Source: Bacteroidota bacterium | GTDB taxonomy: Bacteria > Bacteroidota > Bacteroidia > Sphingobacteriales > Sphingobacteriaceae | Length of the DNA: 37,599 nucleotides | Reading direction: 5' to 3' | Assembly (NCBI GenBank): GCA_029851965.1 | Contig: JARKUW010000143.1 | Location: 1 to 37,599, forward strand | Shown: positions 22,441-31,701 of the stretch, piece by piece | Position numbering within the stretch: the first letter of the stretch is position 1 | Layout of the letters: the number at the start of each line of letters is the position of its first letter | Made by a program: the position numbers and the translations under genes | The notes under the pieces: generated by a model | What the model was told of the DNA's origin: nothing | The model's input: only the letters and a program-made list of their open reading frames with translations | Databases searched by the model: none

Positions 22441-23319
22441 GTGAGGAACTATTCAATAAGCGATATAGAAGGTCTGATCGGGATAAAAGCCCACACGATC
22501 AGGGCTTGGGAGGTCCGGTACAATCTAGTTCCGCCCAAGCGCACGCCTACGAACATCCGTTTTTACGATGAGGACGATCTTAAGATGCTTCTGAATATTG
22601 TTGCGCTGAACGAAAACGGCTACAAGATAAGCAGGATTGCGCAAATGAATAAAAAGAAGATCCTGGATCTGGTTACGCAGCTTAAAACCGACTGGGGCAA
22701 TGATGCGGTGCAGATGCTGAACCTCTCAAATGCAACACTGAATTACGATGAAGTAGCCTTTTCTGATATTCTGGGAAGTTGTATCCGCGAGATGGGACTG
22801 ACGAAGACAATGGATCAGGTGCTGTTCCCCTTCATGAAACGTATTGGTATGCTGTGGCAGACCGGTACCATCGAACCATCACACGAACACTTTGCGTCGA
22901 ACCTGATCCGTGAAAAGATTATTGTGGAGATCGATCGTGTCGACAAGCCTGAGCACAAGTCGCCGAAACGTTTCCTTTTATTTCTCCCGGAAGGGGAGAT
23001 GCATGAAACAGGCTTGCTTTTTGCGAGGTACCTCTTGAAAAAATGCGGGCATGACACCTTGTATCTTGGACAGGAAATACCATATTCGGACATCAGGAAG
23101 GTTATCGAGAGTTACAAACCGGACTTCGCTTTTATTGTCCTTACCTCCCTGAACTTAGGTAAAGACATCAATAAGATCATCTCCAAAGTAATGGAAAATT
23201 TAGACGTGCCGTTGATTGTAGCGGGTAGTTTAATCTCTGAATTCGACATACTTCTGAAGGATCAGCTTAAACCGTTGAAGAATGTATGTGATATCGAGGA
23301 ATTCCTTGAAGAAATATAA
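22441..23319 (+). CDS. MerR-family regulator with cobalamin photosensor domain (CarH/LitR-like)
   Basis: A 292-residue regulator with a GTG start, set by the MerR N-terminus (YSISDIEGLIGIKAHTIRAWEVRYNLVPPKRTPTNIRFYDEDDL, residues ~3-48). The middle helical domain carries the W-x9-EH signature (Trp139; Glu149-His150) and the C-terminal Rossmann domain the cobalamin motif ExHxxG (EMHETG, His188). In CarH, adenosylcobalamin binds between these domains; His in ExHxxG ligates cobalt, and light breaks the Co-C bond, releasing DNA and derepressing photoprotection genes. All key residues are present, so B12-dependent light sensing is a well-founded inference. The neighbours (DASH cryptochrome, photolyase) are plausible targets. 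It may be read with the DASH gene (99-base gap). Confidence 0.92.
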   Translation: MRNYSISDIEGLIGIKAHTIRAWEVRYNLVPPKRTPTNIRFYDEDDLKMLLNIVALNENGYKISRIAQMNKKKILDLVTQLKTDWGNDAVQMLNLSNATLNYDEVAFSDILGSCIREMGLTKTMDQVLFPFMKRIGMLWQTGTIEPSHEHFASNLIREKIIVEIDRVDKPEHKSPKRFLLFLPEGEMHETGLLFARYLLKKCGHDTLYLGQEIPYSDIRKVIESYKPDFAFIVLTSLNLGKDINKIISKVMENLDVPLIVAGSLISEFDILLKDQLKPLKNVCDIEEFLEEI

Positions 23320-23324
23320 AGAAG

Positions 23325-23358
23325 TTTGCCTATTCTTATTGGTAAAATTCTAATTTTG
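23325..23358 (+). promoter_or_regulatory. Promoter of the sucAB operon
   Basis: TTTG (23325-23328), 22 bases, TAATTTTG (23351-23358). The -7 match is full, the spacer is slightly long. It lies 25 bases before the sucA ATG. Confidence 0.55.
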
Positions 23359-23383
23359 CAACACTTAGAGCAATTGAAACATA

Positions 23384-26179
23384 ATGGATAATTTATCTTA
23401 TCTCAGCGGAGAAAACGCAGAATATATTGATTCCCAATACCAATCTTTTAAACAAGACCCACAGTCGGTAGAATTCGGCTGGCAGAAGTTTTTCGAAGGC
23501 TTTGATTTTGGAAGAGAATCTTCCGGAGCCTCGGTAAGTGCAGAAGCCCCAGAACACTTTTTAAAAGAAATTAATGTTTTAAATTTAATAAATGGATACA
23601 GGCAGCGGGGACATTTGTTCACCAAGACAAATCCGGTACGCGAACGCAGGAAACATCTCCCTACTTTAGACCTGGAGAATTTTGGGTTAAGTGATGCTGA
23701 CCTGGACACCGTGTTCAATTCAGGCGTTGAAATTGGTATAGGTGCCGCCAAACTTTCGGACATTGTTGCCTTTTTAACGCAAACCTATTGTGGTTCTGTA
23801 GGTGCCGAATACAAGTATGTCCGTACACCAGAAGTTGTTCAATGGATTGAACGTAAGATGGAAAGCGTGCGCAATACGCCGAATTTTTCTGCAAATGAAA
23901 AGAACAGAATCCTTGTTAAACTGAACGAAGCCGTTGGATTTGAAAACTTCCTTGGTACTAAGTTCCTTGGTCAGAAGAGATTTTCATTGGAAGGTGCGGA
24001 AGCGTTAATTCCTGCACTGGATTCTGTTATTGAGAAAGGTTCAGCACTGGGCATTGAGGAGTTCGTTATCGGGATGGCCCACCGTGGCCGTTTGAACGTG
24101 CTTGCGAATATTATGCAAAAGTCTTACAAAGACATTTTTGCAGAGTTTGAAGGTAAAGGGTACAGTGCAAGTTCTCCATTTGGAGGGGACGTTAAATACC
24201 ACCTCGGTTATTCTACTGACGTAACCACAAACAGTGGAAGCAATGTCCACTTGAGTTTATGCCCGAACCCTTCGCATCTGGAAACGGTGAACGGTGTGGT
24301 TGAAGGTATGACCCGCTCGAAAATTGATTTTAAGTATGATGGCGATAATTCCAGAATTGCGCCAATTTTGATACATGGTGATGCCTCCGTTGCCGGGCAG
24401 GGTATTGTTTACGAAGTAATACAAATGGCTGGTCTGGAAGGTTACAAGACCGGTGGTACCATCCACCTGGTCATCAATAACCAAATCGGATTTACCACGA
24501 ATTATAAAGATGCCCGTACCAGTACCTACTGTACGGACATCGCTAAAGTTACCCTTTCTCCGGTTTTCCATGTAAATGGAGATGATGTTGAAGGGTTGGT
24601 TTATGCGATCAATCTGGCCATGGAGTATCGCCAGAAATATAGAAATGATGTTTTTATAGACATCTTGTGCTACCGGAGATTTGGACATAACGAGTCTGAT
24701 GAACCGAAGTTCACTCAGCCGTTATTGTATAAAATCATTGAGAAACACGCCAATCCGAGAGATATTTATATTGACCAGTTGATCAAGGAAGGACACCTTG
24801 ATGCAGACAGGGCTAAGGCACTTGAAAAAGAGTTCCGTGGTACCTTGCAGGAGCGCCTGAACGAAGCGAAGGAGTTGACATCAACTTATCAGGATGTTAA
24901 GTTTGGTGGTGCCTGGGTAGACATGCGTATTGCAACCGGCCAGGATTTCGAAAGTTCGCCAAATACGGCTGTAAAAGAAAGTACCTTGCTGGAAGTTGCA
25001 AAAAGGATCAGTACCCTGCCGTCGGATAAGAAATTTTTCAAGAAAATTGAAAAGTTGTTCGAGGAACGTAGTAAAATGGCCACAACGACCCACGTTTTTG
25101 ATTGGGCGATGGGAGAGCAACTTGCTTACGGTACTTTGCTTTCTGAAGGTAAACGTGTTCGTGTGAGTGGGCAGGATGTAGAACGTGGAACGTTTTCACA
25201 CCGTCATGCGGTGTTAACGCTTGAGAATTCTGAGGAAGAATATATACCGTTGGCTAATATCTCTGATCAGCAAGCAGCATTTGACATCTACAATTCACAC
25301 CTATCTGAATACGGCGTTCTTGGATTTGAATATGGATATGCAATGGCCAATCCAAATGCATTGACGATCTGGGAAGCGCAATTCGGAGACTTTGTTAATG
25401 GTGCGCAGATTATTGTGGATCAATATATCGCAAGTGCAGAGACAAAATGGCAAAGGGAAAACGGATTGGTGCTGTTGTTGCCTCATGGTTACGAAGGACA
25501 AGGGCCGGAGCATTCTTCTGCACGTATTGAACGGATTATGGAGCTTTGTGCGGACTATAACATGCAGGTATTAAATTGCTCTACGCCGGCAAACTTCTTC
25601 CATGCACTACGCAGGCAGTTTAAACGTGATTTCCGTAAGCCACTGGTTGTCTTTACGCCGAAGAGCTTGTTGCGCCACCCTAAATGTGTGTCGCCACTGG
25701 CAGACTTCACAGAGAACAAATTCCAGGAAGTTATTCCGGATGTAAATGTTAATCCTGCGGATGTTAGCCGCGTCCTTTTCTGTTCAGGTAAGATCTATTA
25801 TGAGTTGCTTGAAAAGCAACAAACAGATGGAATTAAAAATGTTGCTATTGTTCGTGTAGAGCAGTTGTATCCAACACCTCTTGCGCAAATGGAAGCTGCT
25901 TACAACAGTTTTGAGAATGCCACCGAAGCGGTTTGGGTTCAGGAAGAGCCTGAAAATATGGGTGCATGGCCTTATATGTTGCGTAAGCTGAGAAAAACAG
26001 TTTTCAACAACATGGAGGTGATCTCCAGAAAGGAAAGCAGCAGTACAGCTTCAGGTTTTGCAAAACAGCATTCCGATCAGCAGGCCTATATCCTCGCAAA
26101 ATCCTTTGAAGTTCCGGTAACGGAATCGGCTAAAGACATCGCGGAAAAGTCAGTGCAACAAGAATTCAACGTAGATTAA
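23384..26179 (+). CDS. sucA: 2-oxoglutarate dehydrogenase E1 component
   Basis: A 931-residue thiamine-diphosphate decarboxylase of the TCA cycle, of full family length. The N-terminal E2-binding segment (NAEYIDSQYQSFKQDPQSVEFGWQKFFEGF) is typical. Key blocks are GMAHRGRLNVLANIM with the active-site His, SHLETVNGVVEGMTRS, HGDASVAGQGIVYE, VINNQIGFTT, CYRRFGHNESDEPKFTQPLLY and the C-terminal LLPHGYEGQGPEHSSARIERIM. It passes the succinyl group to the E2 encoded 18 bases downstream; the E3 is at 33440. No odd features were seen. Confidence 0.97.
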   Translation: MDNLSYLSGENAEYIDSQYQSFKQDPQSVEFGWQKFFEGFDFGRESSGASVSAEAPEHFLKEINVLNLINGYRQRGHLFTKTNPVRERRKHLPTLDLENFGLSDADLDTVFNSGVEIGIGAAKLSDIVAFLTQTYCGSVGAEYKYVRTPEVVQWIERKMESVRNTPNFSANEKNRILVKLNEAVGFENFLGTKFLGQKRFSLEGAEALIPALDSVIEKGSALGIEEFVIGMAHRGRLNVLANIMQKSYKDIFAEFEGKGYSASSPFGGDVKYHLGYSTDVTTNSGSNVHLSLCPNPSHLETVNGVVEGMTRSKIDFKYDGDNSRIAPILIHGDASVAGQGIVYEVIQMAGLEGYKTGGTIHLVINNQIGFTTNYKDARTSTYCTDIAKVTLSPVFHVNGDDVEGLVYAINLAMEYRQKYRNDVFIDILCYRRFGHNESDEPKFTQPLLYKIIEKHANPRDIYIDQLIKEGHLDADRAKALEKEFRGTLQERLNEAKELTSTYQDVKFGGAWVDMRIATGQDFESSPNTAVKESTLLEVAKRISTLPSDKKFFKKIEKLFEERSKMATTTHVFDWAMGEQLAYGTLLSEGKRVRVSGQDVERGTFSHRHAVLTLENSEEEYIPLANISDQQAAFDIYNSHLSEYGVLGFEYGYAMANPNALTIWEAQFGDFVNGAQIIVDQYIASAETKWQRENGLVLLLPHGYEGQGPEHSSARIERIMELCADYNMQVLNCSTPANFFHALRRQFKRDFRKPLVVFTPKSLLRHPKCVSPLADFTENKFQEVIPDVNVNPADVSRVLFCSGKIYYELLEKQQTDGIKNVAIVRVEQLYPTPLAQMEAAYNSFENATEAVWVQEEPENMGAWPYMLRKLRKTVFNNMEVISRKESSSTASGFAKQHSDQQAYILAKSFEVPVTESAKDIAEKSVQQEFNVD

Positions 26180-26197
26180 AAATATAACACAGCAGAT

Positions 26198-27430
26198 ATG
26201 AGTATAGAAATAAAAGTTCCACCAGTAGGAGAATCGATTACTGAAGTTGTTTTATCCCAATGGTTGAAAAACGATGGTGATGTAGTAGAGATGGATGAAG
26301 TTATAGCAGAGCTGGAATCTGATAAAGCAACTTTCGAACTGACTGCAGAGCAGGCTGGAACTTTAAGAACAGTAGCAAACGAGGGGGATACCCTTGAAAT
26401 TGGTGCTGTCGTTTGTAGAATTGAAGAAGGTGGTGCAGCTGCACCGAAGGCACCTGAAGCCGCTGGCGAGCAGAAGCCAGCTGTTGCGGCAGAAACGAGT
26501 GTTTCTCCGGTAGCGGAAAAGCAAGGTGAATCTTATGCCACTGGTACACCTTCTCCAAGTGCAGGCAAAATATTAGCTGAGAAAGGTGTAGATGCTGGTT
26601 CTGTAAAAGGTTCTGGTGTAGATGGCAGAATTACGAAGGAAGATGCTTTGAAAGCAGAAAAACCTGCTGCCAAAGCTGCTGCACCTGCAAGCAAACCACA
26701 GGCTGCTGCTGAAGCACCAGTTGCGGGTTCAAGAGGTGAACGCAGACAGAAGATGACGCCTTTGCGCAAAACAGTTGCGAAGCGCCTGGTTGCGGTGAAG
26801 AATGAGACTGCAATGTTAACGACTTTCAATGAAGTTGACATGAAGCCGATCATGGACCTTCGTGGGAAATACAAAGAGCAGTTTAAAGAGAAGCACGGTG
26901 TGGGTTTAGGTTTCATGAGTTTCTTCACTAAAGCAGTTTGTGAAGCAATGAAAGATTTTCCTGCAGTGAACGCACGTATAGATAACGAAGAAATTGTTTA
27001 CAATGATTTTGTAGATGTTTCTATCGCTGTTTCTGCACCTAAGGGCTTGGTTGTACCTGTGATCAGAAATGCAGAAAGCTTAACGCTCGCACAGATTGAA
27101 AAATCAGTAATTGAACTGGCTACAAAAGCACGTGATAACAAGTTATCTATCGAAGAAATGACTGGTGGAACATTTACAATCACAAATGGTGGTGTATTTG
27201 GATCCATGATGTCTACACCAATCATCAATGCCCCTCAGTCTGCAATTTTAGGTATGCACAATATCATTCAAAGACCAATTGCAGAGAACGGTCAGGTAGT
27301 TATTCGTCCGATGATGTATCTGGCTTTGTCATACGATCACCGGATTATCGACGGTAGGGAATCTGTAGGCTTCCTGGTTCGTGTTAAACAATTATTGGAA
27401 GATCCAGCACGTTTGTTGTTGGGCATCTAA
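26198..27430 (+). CDS. sucB: Dihydrolipoyllysine-residue succinyltransferase (E2 of 2-oxoglutarate dehydrogenase)
   Basis: A 410-residue E2. Residues 1-77 are the lipoyl domain with lipoyl-Lys43 in [11 protein letters not shown]. An Ala/Pro-rich linker leads to the E3-binding domain (~115-150, [33 protein letters not shown]), then a second Ala-rich linker and the catalytic domain (~185-410) with [38 protein letters not shown] and the active-site HRIIDGRE. It transfers the succinyl group to CoA. It is the second gene of the sucAB operon and ends at a long hairpin. Confidence 0.97.
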   Translation: MSIEIKVPPVGESITEVVLSQWLKNDGDVVEMDEVIAELESDKATFELTAEQAGTLRTVANEGDTLEIGAVVCRIEEGGAAAPKAPEAAGEQKPAVAAETSVSPVAEKQGESYATGTPSPSAGKILAEKGVDAGSVKGSGVDGRITKEDALKAEKPAAKAAAPASKPQAAAEAPVAGSRGERRQKMTPLRKTVAKRLVAVKNETAMLTTFNEVDMKPIMDLRGKYKEQFKEKHGVGLGFMSFFTKAVCEAMKDFPAVNARIDNEEIVYNDFVDVSIAVSAPKGLVVPVIRNAESLTLAQIEKSVIELATKARDNKLSIEEMTGGTFTITNGGVFGSMMSTPIINAPQSAILGMHNIIQRPIAENGQVVIRPMMYLALSYDHRIIDGRESVGFLVRVKQLLEDPARLLLGI

Positions 27431-27484
27431 AAAGGAATGCATATACGCCCCTTTGAAATGAATGTGGGCAGGAGTAATATAAGA

Positions 27485-27512
27485 GCGGCCGGTTATGTGA
27501 ATAACCGGCCGC
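27485..27512. terminator. Terminator of sucAB, facing the M1 peptidase gene
   Basis: GCGGCCGGTTAT, loop GTGA, ATAACCGGCCGC, then TTCTTTTG. A perfect 12-bp stem between convergent genes; it may act in both directions. Confidence 0.88.
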
Positions 27513-27552
27513 TTCTTTTGTTTGTCTATATTAGATTTGAAGATTATAGATT

Positions 27553-29241
27553 TTAGCTATCGCCTTTTTTGATGTTGATGTAGAAATCAGGATCGGCTTT
27601 AAAATTCTCCGCAGTGATTTGCTTGTCAATTTTAACTTGCTTCCACCTGGTGCCTGGATAGATCAGGGAATAACCTTTTCCTTGTGTAGAAACCCTGACC
27701 GGCATATCGAAGTCTTTCACGTCTGCAACCCACCTGTAGGATAATGTATTGTTCTTTATGTTATACTCCAGGGTCGGTATTTTCGCGTTGCGCAGATACT
27801 GGTCAAAGACTTTGTCCAATTTGATACCACTTTCCTTGCTTATATACGCTTCTACCTCTGAGGTAGTAACCGTCTTATGGTAAAAAGTCTTATTCAAACC
27901 CCTCAGACTGGATTTAAACTTATCATCGTTATTGATCAGCTGCCTGATGGTGTGGATCATATTTGCCCCTTTGTAATACATATCGCCTGAACCTTCTTTG
28001 TTTACATTGTAAGGTCCAATGATTGGCCGGTCATTCTTAATGTTTGCACGTATTCCCCTTACGTATTCGGCGCCTGCTTCTTTGCCGGACTGGCATTGGG
28101 TAAACAACGACTCCGAATAGTTTGTGAAGCTTTCATGTACCCACATGTCTGCAATATCCCTGGAAGTTATATTGTTGCCAAACCATTCATGGCCACTTTC
28201 ATGGATAATGATGAAGTCAAATTTCAATCCGTGTCCGGTATGGGACAGGTCTTTACCCATGTAGCCTTTCTTAAAGCCATTGCCATAAGCGACTGCACTC
28301 TGGTGTTCCATTCCCAGATGGGGTGCTTGTACCAGTTTGTATCCATCTTTGTAAAAAGGGTAGGGGCCGAACCAGTCTTCGAAGCACTTTAACATAGGCT
28401 TTACGTCCACATCCCAATGGGCCCTGGCCTGGGCACTATCCTGTGTTAACGACCAGTAATCGATCGTTAAAAGTCCGTCTTCACCCTGCATCTGGTCTGT
28501 CCAGTGTGAATACTTGCCGATGTAAAAGGAAACATCATAATTGTTGATCGGATTGCTCACAAACCAATTGTGTTGGGTGTAGCCGTTGCCTTTCGGAACA
28601 ATACTTCTTAATCTGCCATTAGATACTTCCTGCAAGTTTTTAGGGACAGATATGCTGATCAGCATGCTGTCCACTTCATCACTTTGATGATCTTTATTTG
28701 GCCACCAACTGCTTGCCCCAAGACCCTGGCAGGCTACAGAAACCCATGGGTCCCCGTCTTTGTCTTTACTGTAAATAAAACCTCCATCCCAGGGTGGTGT
28801 CTTCGCTACAACCGGACTTCCGGAATAAAAAACCGTGAATTTCTCCTTTGCTGCTTTTTTAATCTGCTTTGGAAAAGTCACAAACACGGCGTTGAATTCC
28901 CGGGTATAAGGCAGTTCCTTGCCTTCATATACAACCCGGTCTACCTTTAAATTCGCAAAGAGATCGAACTGAAGTTTAGTGAAGTCATCTTTCGCTGTGA
29001 ACTGGAATTCATTGCTTCCACTGATGGATTGCTGATCGATATCGATCTTGAGGTCTAAATGGTAGTAGTTGATGTCATAACAGGTCCTGAGGGGCGTTAA
29101 CATCCCCCTTAAGCTATCTGCTCTTGAATGTTGAGCTGCAGGTTTCAGCAATTGTGCTTTGGCCGAGAACGAGAAGGAAACGAGTGACAATATCAGCACC
29201 CGGTAGAGTAGTTTATTAAACATATTGGTTTTATTGAACAT
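27553..29241 (-). CDS. Secreted M1-family metallopeptidase
   Basis: A 562-residue exported aminopeptidase-like protein. Two ATGs compete (29241 and 29223); MFNKLLYRVLILSLVSFSFSAKAQ from the second is the cleaner signal peptide. The N-terminal beta domain leads to the exopeptidase-type motif LGMEHQSAVAYGNGF and the zinc site HESGH-x18-E (HESGHEWFGNNITSRDIADMWVHESF) around residue 345. A Tyr-containing segment DMYYKGANMIHTIRQLI follows, as in the family. It lacks the long C-terminal helical domain of PepN, which is usual for Bacteroidota members. It should cut N-terminal residues from peptides in the periplasm or outside the cell. It lies directly after the CocE-like gene (2-base gap at the first ATG), so they are an operon. 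Confidence 0.93.
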   Translation of the reverse strand: MFNKTNMFNKLLYRVLILSLVSFSFSAKAQLLKPAAQHSRADSLRGMLTPLRTCYDINYYHLDLKIDIDQQSISGSNEFQFTAKDDFTKLQFDLFANLKVDRVVYEGKELPYTREFNAVFVTFPKQIKKAAKEKFTVFYSGSPVVAKTPPWDGGFIYSKDKDGDPWVSVACQGLGASSWWPNKDHQSDEVDSMLISISVPKNLQEVSNGRLRSIVPKGNGYTQHNWFVSNPINNYDVSFYIGKYSHWTDQMQGEDGLLTIDYWSLTQDSAQARAHWDVDVKPMLKCFEDWFGPYPFYKDGYKLVQAPHLGMEHQSAVAYGNGFKKGYMGKDLSHTGHGLKFDFIIIHESGHEWFGNNITSRDIADMWVHESFTNYSESLFTQCQSGKEAGAEYVRGIRANIKNDRPIIGPYNVNKEGSGDMYYKGANMIHTIRQLINNDDKFKSSLRGLNKTFYHKTVTTSEVEAYISKESGIKLDKVFDQYLRNAKIPTLEYNIKNNTLSYRWVADVKDFDMPVRVSTQGKGYSLIYPGTRWKQVKIDKQITAENFKADPDFYINIKKGDS

Positions 29242-29243
29242 AA

Positions 29244-31115
29244 TTATGGATTCAAAACGGTCACCGAGACCGATGAAGGATGCTGTGCGTCATGATAGAT
29301 GCGGTGTGTTGCTTTCTGGAAATCCGTCTCGTCGGCACTATAGATATCCATAAACTTCTGTGGATTGCGGTCTGCCAGCGGGAACCAGGAGTTCTGAACC
29401 TGGATCATGATTTTGTGGCCTTTCTTAAACGTATGGCCGACGTCTGGCAGAGTGTATTTTACTTCGGTTATCTTTCTGGGAATAAATGGCTCAGGCTTAG
29501 AGAGACTGTTGCGAAACTTCCCACGCATGATTTCGCCCCGTACCAGCATCTCATATCCGCCCATGACAGCGCCCGGGTTCTGAGGACTAACTTCTTTGGT
29601 ATCTTCCGGATATACGTCAATGAGTTTGACTACGTAATCTGCGTCCGTACCTGTTGTGGAAACCTTAAGGTTGGCTAACAGGGGGCCTGCAAGTGTAACA
29701 TCTTCCGTCAGTGCATCTGTCTGGTACACCATTACATCAGGCCTGCGGGCGGCAAAACGCTGATCATCGATCATGTATTCCCGCGTTCGGCTGGTTTGTA
29801 TGCCAGCCTGATGAGGAACAGGATTGTTTGGATCGCTTTCATATTCGTCGAAACTTGCTGTTGCTGCTGGTGCCGTAAAACTAAGTTTACCATCCGGCTG
29901 AAAGAATAGCGTTTTCTGTTCGGTATCCTTCGGTGGCCAGCTGGAAAATTTCTTCCACTCGTTGCTTCCGGTCAGGAAAATGGTTGCTTCCGCCAGATCC
30001 GTACTGGGCCCATCCTTTAAGTAGTGCATGAAAAATGGATATTCGACGTTCTCCTGGTACCAGGTACTTGTCGGCTGACCGAAGTTGATGTCTCCAAAGT
30101 TTTCTCCAGTGCTTCTCGCCCAGCCACCATGGAACCATGGCCCCATAACCAAGTTGTTCTTTGCAGTTGGATTTTGTTTTTCGATGGCCTGATAGGTGGC
30201 AAATGTACCGAAAGCATCCTCTGCGTCGAAGAAGCCGCCGACGACCAATACTGCCGGCTTCACCTTCGTTACATGTGGTAGAATTTCCTTCGCTTGCCAG
30301 AATGAATCATAAGTTCCATGTGCCATCAGATCATTCCAGAACCGTATGCTATCCCCGAAGTACTTTGTTTTTACGTTTTTCAACGCACCAAGCTCCAGAT
30401 GGAAGCGATAGTTGTCTTTTATAGGGAAATCAAACGGTTTCGGACCCTTGTCCGGAGTAATCGGTTTTGGCCGGGGCACCCCGAAAGTTGAATAGAATTT
30501 GAATGCATCGTTCAGGAATAATGCACCGTTGTGATGAAAGTCGTCTCCCCGGAACCAATCTGTAACTGGCGCCTGTGGTGAAACGGCTTTTAACGCAGGG
30601 TGGGCGCCAGGCAGGGCTGCTGTCGAGTAAAATCCCGGATAGGAGATACCGTAAATTCCCGCCTTACCATTGTTGTTGGGAATGTTTTTAACCAACCAGT
30701 CTATCGTATCGTAAGTATCCGAGCTCTCGTCTATATCTTTTTTTGTTTTCTTTTTGTTGTTGTGTGGACGCACGTCCACAAACTCGCCCTCGCTCATCCA
30801 CTTTCCTCGGACATCCTGGTAGACGAATATAAATCCCGCTCTTAACAACAGGGGGGAGGGGCCCAGTGTGGTTTTGAAGTTGTCTGCTCCATATGGAGAC
30901 ACCGTATACGGCGTACGATTAATCAGGAACGGAAACTTGCCGCCTTCTTTTGGGATGTAAATTGAGGTAAACAGTTTAACCCCATCCCGCATGGGGATGC
31001 TGCGTTCTATTTTTGTGTAATGTTCGCGTACGTAAGCAGAATCTGTTTGCTGTGCAATAGAGTGGCATGCACAGAATAGAACCAGTAAAATGGTGAGGAA
31101 TTGTATGCGCTTCAT
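29244..31115 (-). CDS. CocE/NonD-family secreted hydrolase (X-Pro dipeptidyl-peptidase-like)
   Basis: A 623-residue exported alpha/beta-hydrolase. The signal peptide is MKRIQFLTILLVLFCACHSIAQQ. The N-terminal catalytic domain begins IPMRDGVKLFTSIYIPKEGG and holds the nucleophile elbow GISYPGF (Ser near residue 155). The cap region precedes VLVVGGFFDAEDAFGTFATYQAI with a catalytic Asp candidate and MGPWFHGGW with the catalytic His. The C-terminal beta-jelly-roll (X-Pro dipeptidyl-peptidase C-domain; DVTLAGPLLANLKVSTTGTDADYVVKLIDVYPED) fills the last ~230 residues. The family includes acyl-ester hydrolases, dipeptidases and beta-lactam acylases; paired with an M1 peptidase, peptide breakdown is plausible. 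It is first in its operon. Confidence 0.92.
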   Translation of the reverse strand: MKRIQFLTILLVLFCACHSIAQQTDSAYVREHYTKIERSIPMRDGVKLFTSIYIPKEGGKFPFLINRTPYTVSPYGADNFKTTLGPSPLLLRAGFIFVYQDVRGKWMSEGEFVDVRPHNNKKKTKKDIDESSDTYDTIDWLVKNIPNNNGKAGIYGISYPGFYSTAALPGAHPALKAVSPQAPVTDWFRGDDFHHNGALFLNDAFKFYSTFGVPRPKPITPDKGPKPFDFPIKDNYRFHLELGALKNVKTKYFGDSIRFWNDLMAHGTYDSFWQAKEILPHVTKVKPAVLVVGGFFDAEDAFGTFATYQAIEKQNPTAKNNLVMGPWFHGGWARSTGENFGDINFGQPTSTWYQENVEYPFFMHYLKDGPSTDLAEATIFLTGSNEWKKFSSWPPKDTEQKTLFFQPDGKLSFTAPAATASFDEYESDPNNPVPHQAGIQTSRTREYMIDDQRFAARRPDVMVYQTDALTEDVTLAGPLLANLKVSTTGTDADYVVKLIDVYPEDTKEVSPQNPGAVMGGYEMLVRGEIMRGKFRNSLSKPEPFIPRKITEVKYTLPDVGHTFKKGHKIMIQVQNSWFPLADRNPQKFMDIYSADETDFQKATHRIYHDAQHPSSVSVTVLNP

Positions 31116-31213
31116 GAGCTAGTTTTTTGACCCATAAACCTACAAAAAATAGCAACAAAAGCACAATTGTCTTACGTTTGTGCTACATCAGTCCTTAAAA
31201 TTAAAAATGATCG

Positions 31214-31221
31214 TAACTTTG
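31214..31221 (+). promoter_or_regulatory. Candidate -7 element of the GtrA gene
   Basis: TAACTTTG fits TAnnTTTG, 19 bases before the ATG at 31241. The -33 half is not obvious. A small inverted repeat ATACG-CTT-CGTAT follows at 31226-31238. Confidence 0.45.
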
Positions 31222-31240
31222 GCGCATACGCTTCGTATAT

Positions 31241-31687
31241 ATGGGTAAAAACAACTTCAGTTTTACGTATCTGCTTTCACTTTTGCCTTTCCGGTTTATA
31301 TCGCTTGTCAAATTTGGGATAACGGGATTCTCCGGGTTGCTAATCGATTTCTCTCTGACCTGGTTCTTTAAAGATGAGCTGCACTTGAACAAGTTCGTGG
31401 CCAACGCCATTGGATTTACGGCCGCCGTGATCAGCAATTATTTCATAAACCGCTTCTGGACATTCAGTGAACGGGACAAAGTTAAAGTCGGCCGCCAACT
31501 TGCCTCTTTTGCGGCCGTTTCTATCGTCGGGTTGCTGCTAAATTCCTGCTTCATCTACGTCTTGAATGAGCTATTCTTGTTGAACTTTTACGTCAGCAAG
31601 GCGATCGCGGTGTTACTTGTTTTCTTTTGGAACTTTACCGCCAATTACTTCTTCGTCTTTAAGTTTAAGAAACCTGATCAACTCTAA
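31241..31687 (+). CDS. GtrA-family membrane protein
   Basis: A 148-residue protein with four predicted membrane segments and the family opening FRFISLVKFGITGFSGLLIDFSLTWFF, then NAIGFTAAVISNYFINRFWTFSER and FFWNFTANYFFVFKF. GtrA proteins are thought to help move polyprenyl-phosphate-linked sugars across the inner membrane for cell-surface glycan decoration. The next gene (14-base gap) is a membrane glycosyltransferase that would use such a donor, so the two form a functional operon. Confidence 0.93.
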   Translation: MGKNNFSFTYLLSLLPFRFISLVKFGITGFSGLLIDFSLTWFFKDELHLNKFVANAIGFTAAVISNYFINRFWTFSERDKVKVGRQLASFAAVSIVGLLLNSCFIYVLNELFLLNFYVSKAIAVLLVFFWNFTANYFFVFKFKKPDQL

Positions 31688-31701
31688 TAACATTCACATT
31701 T

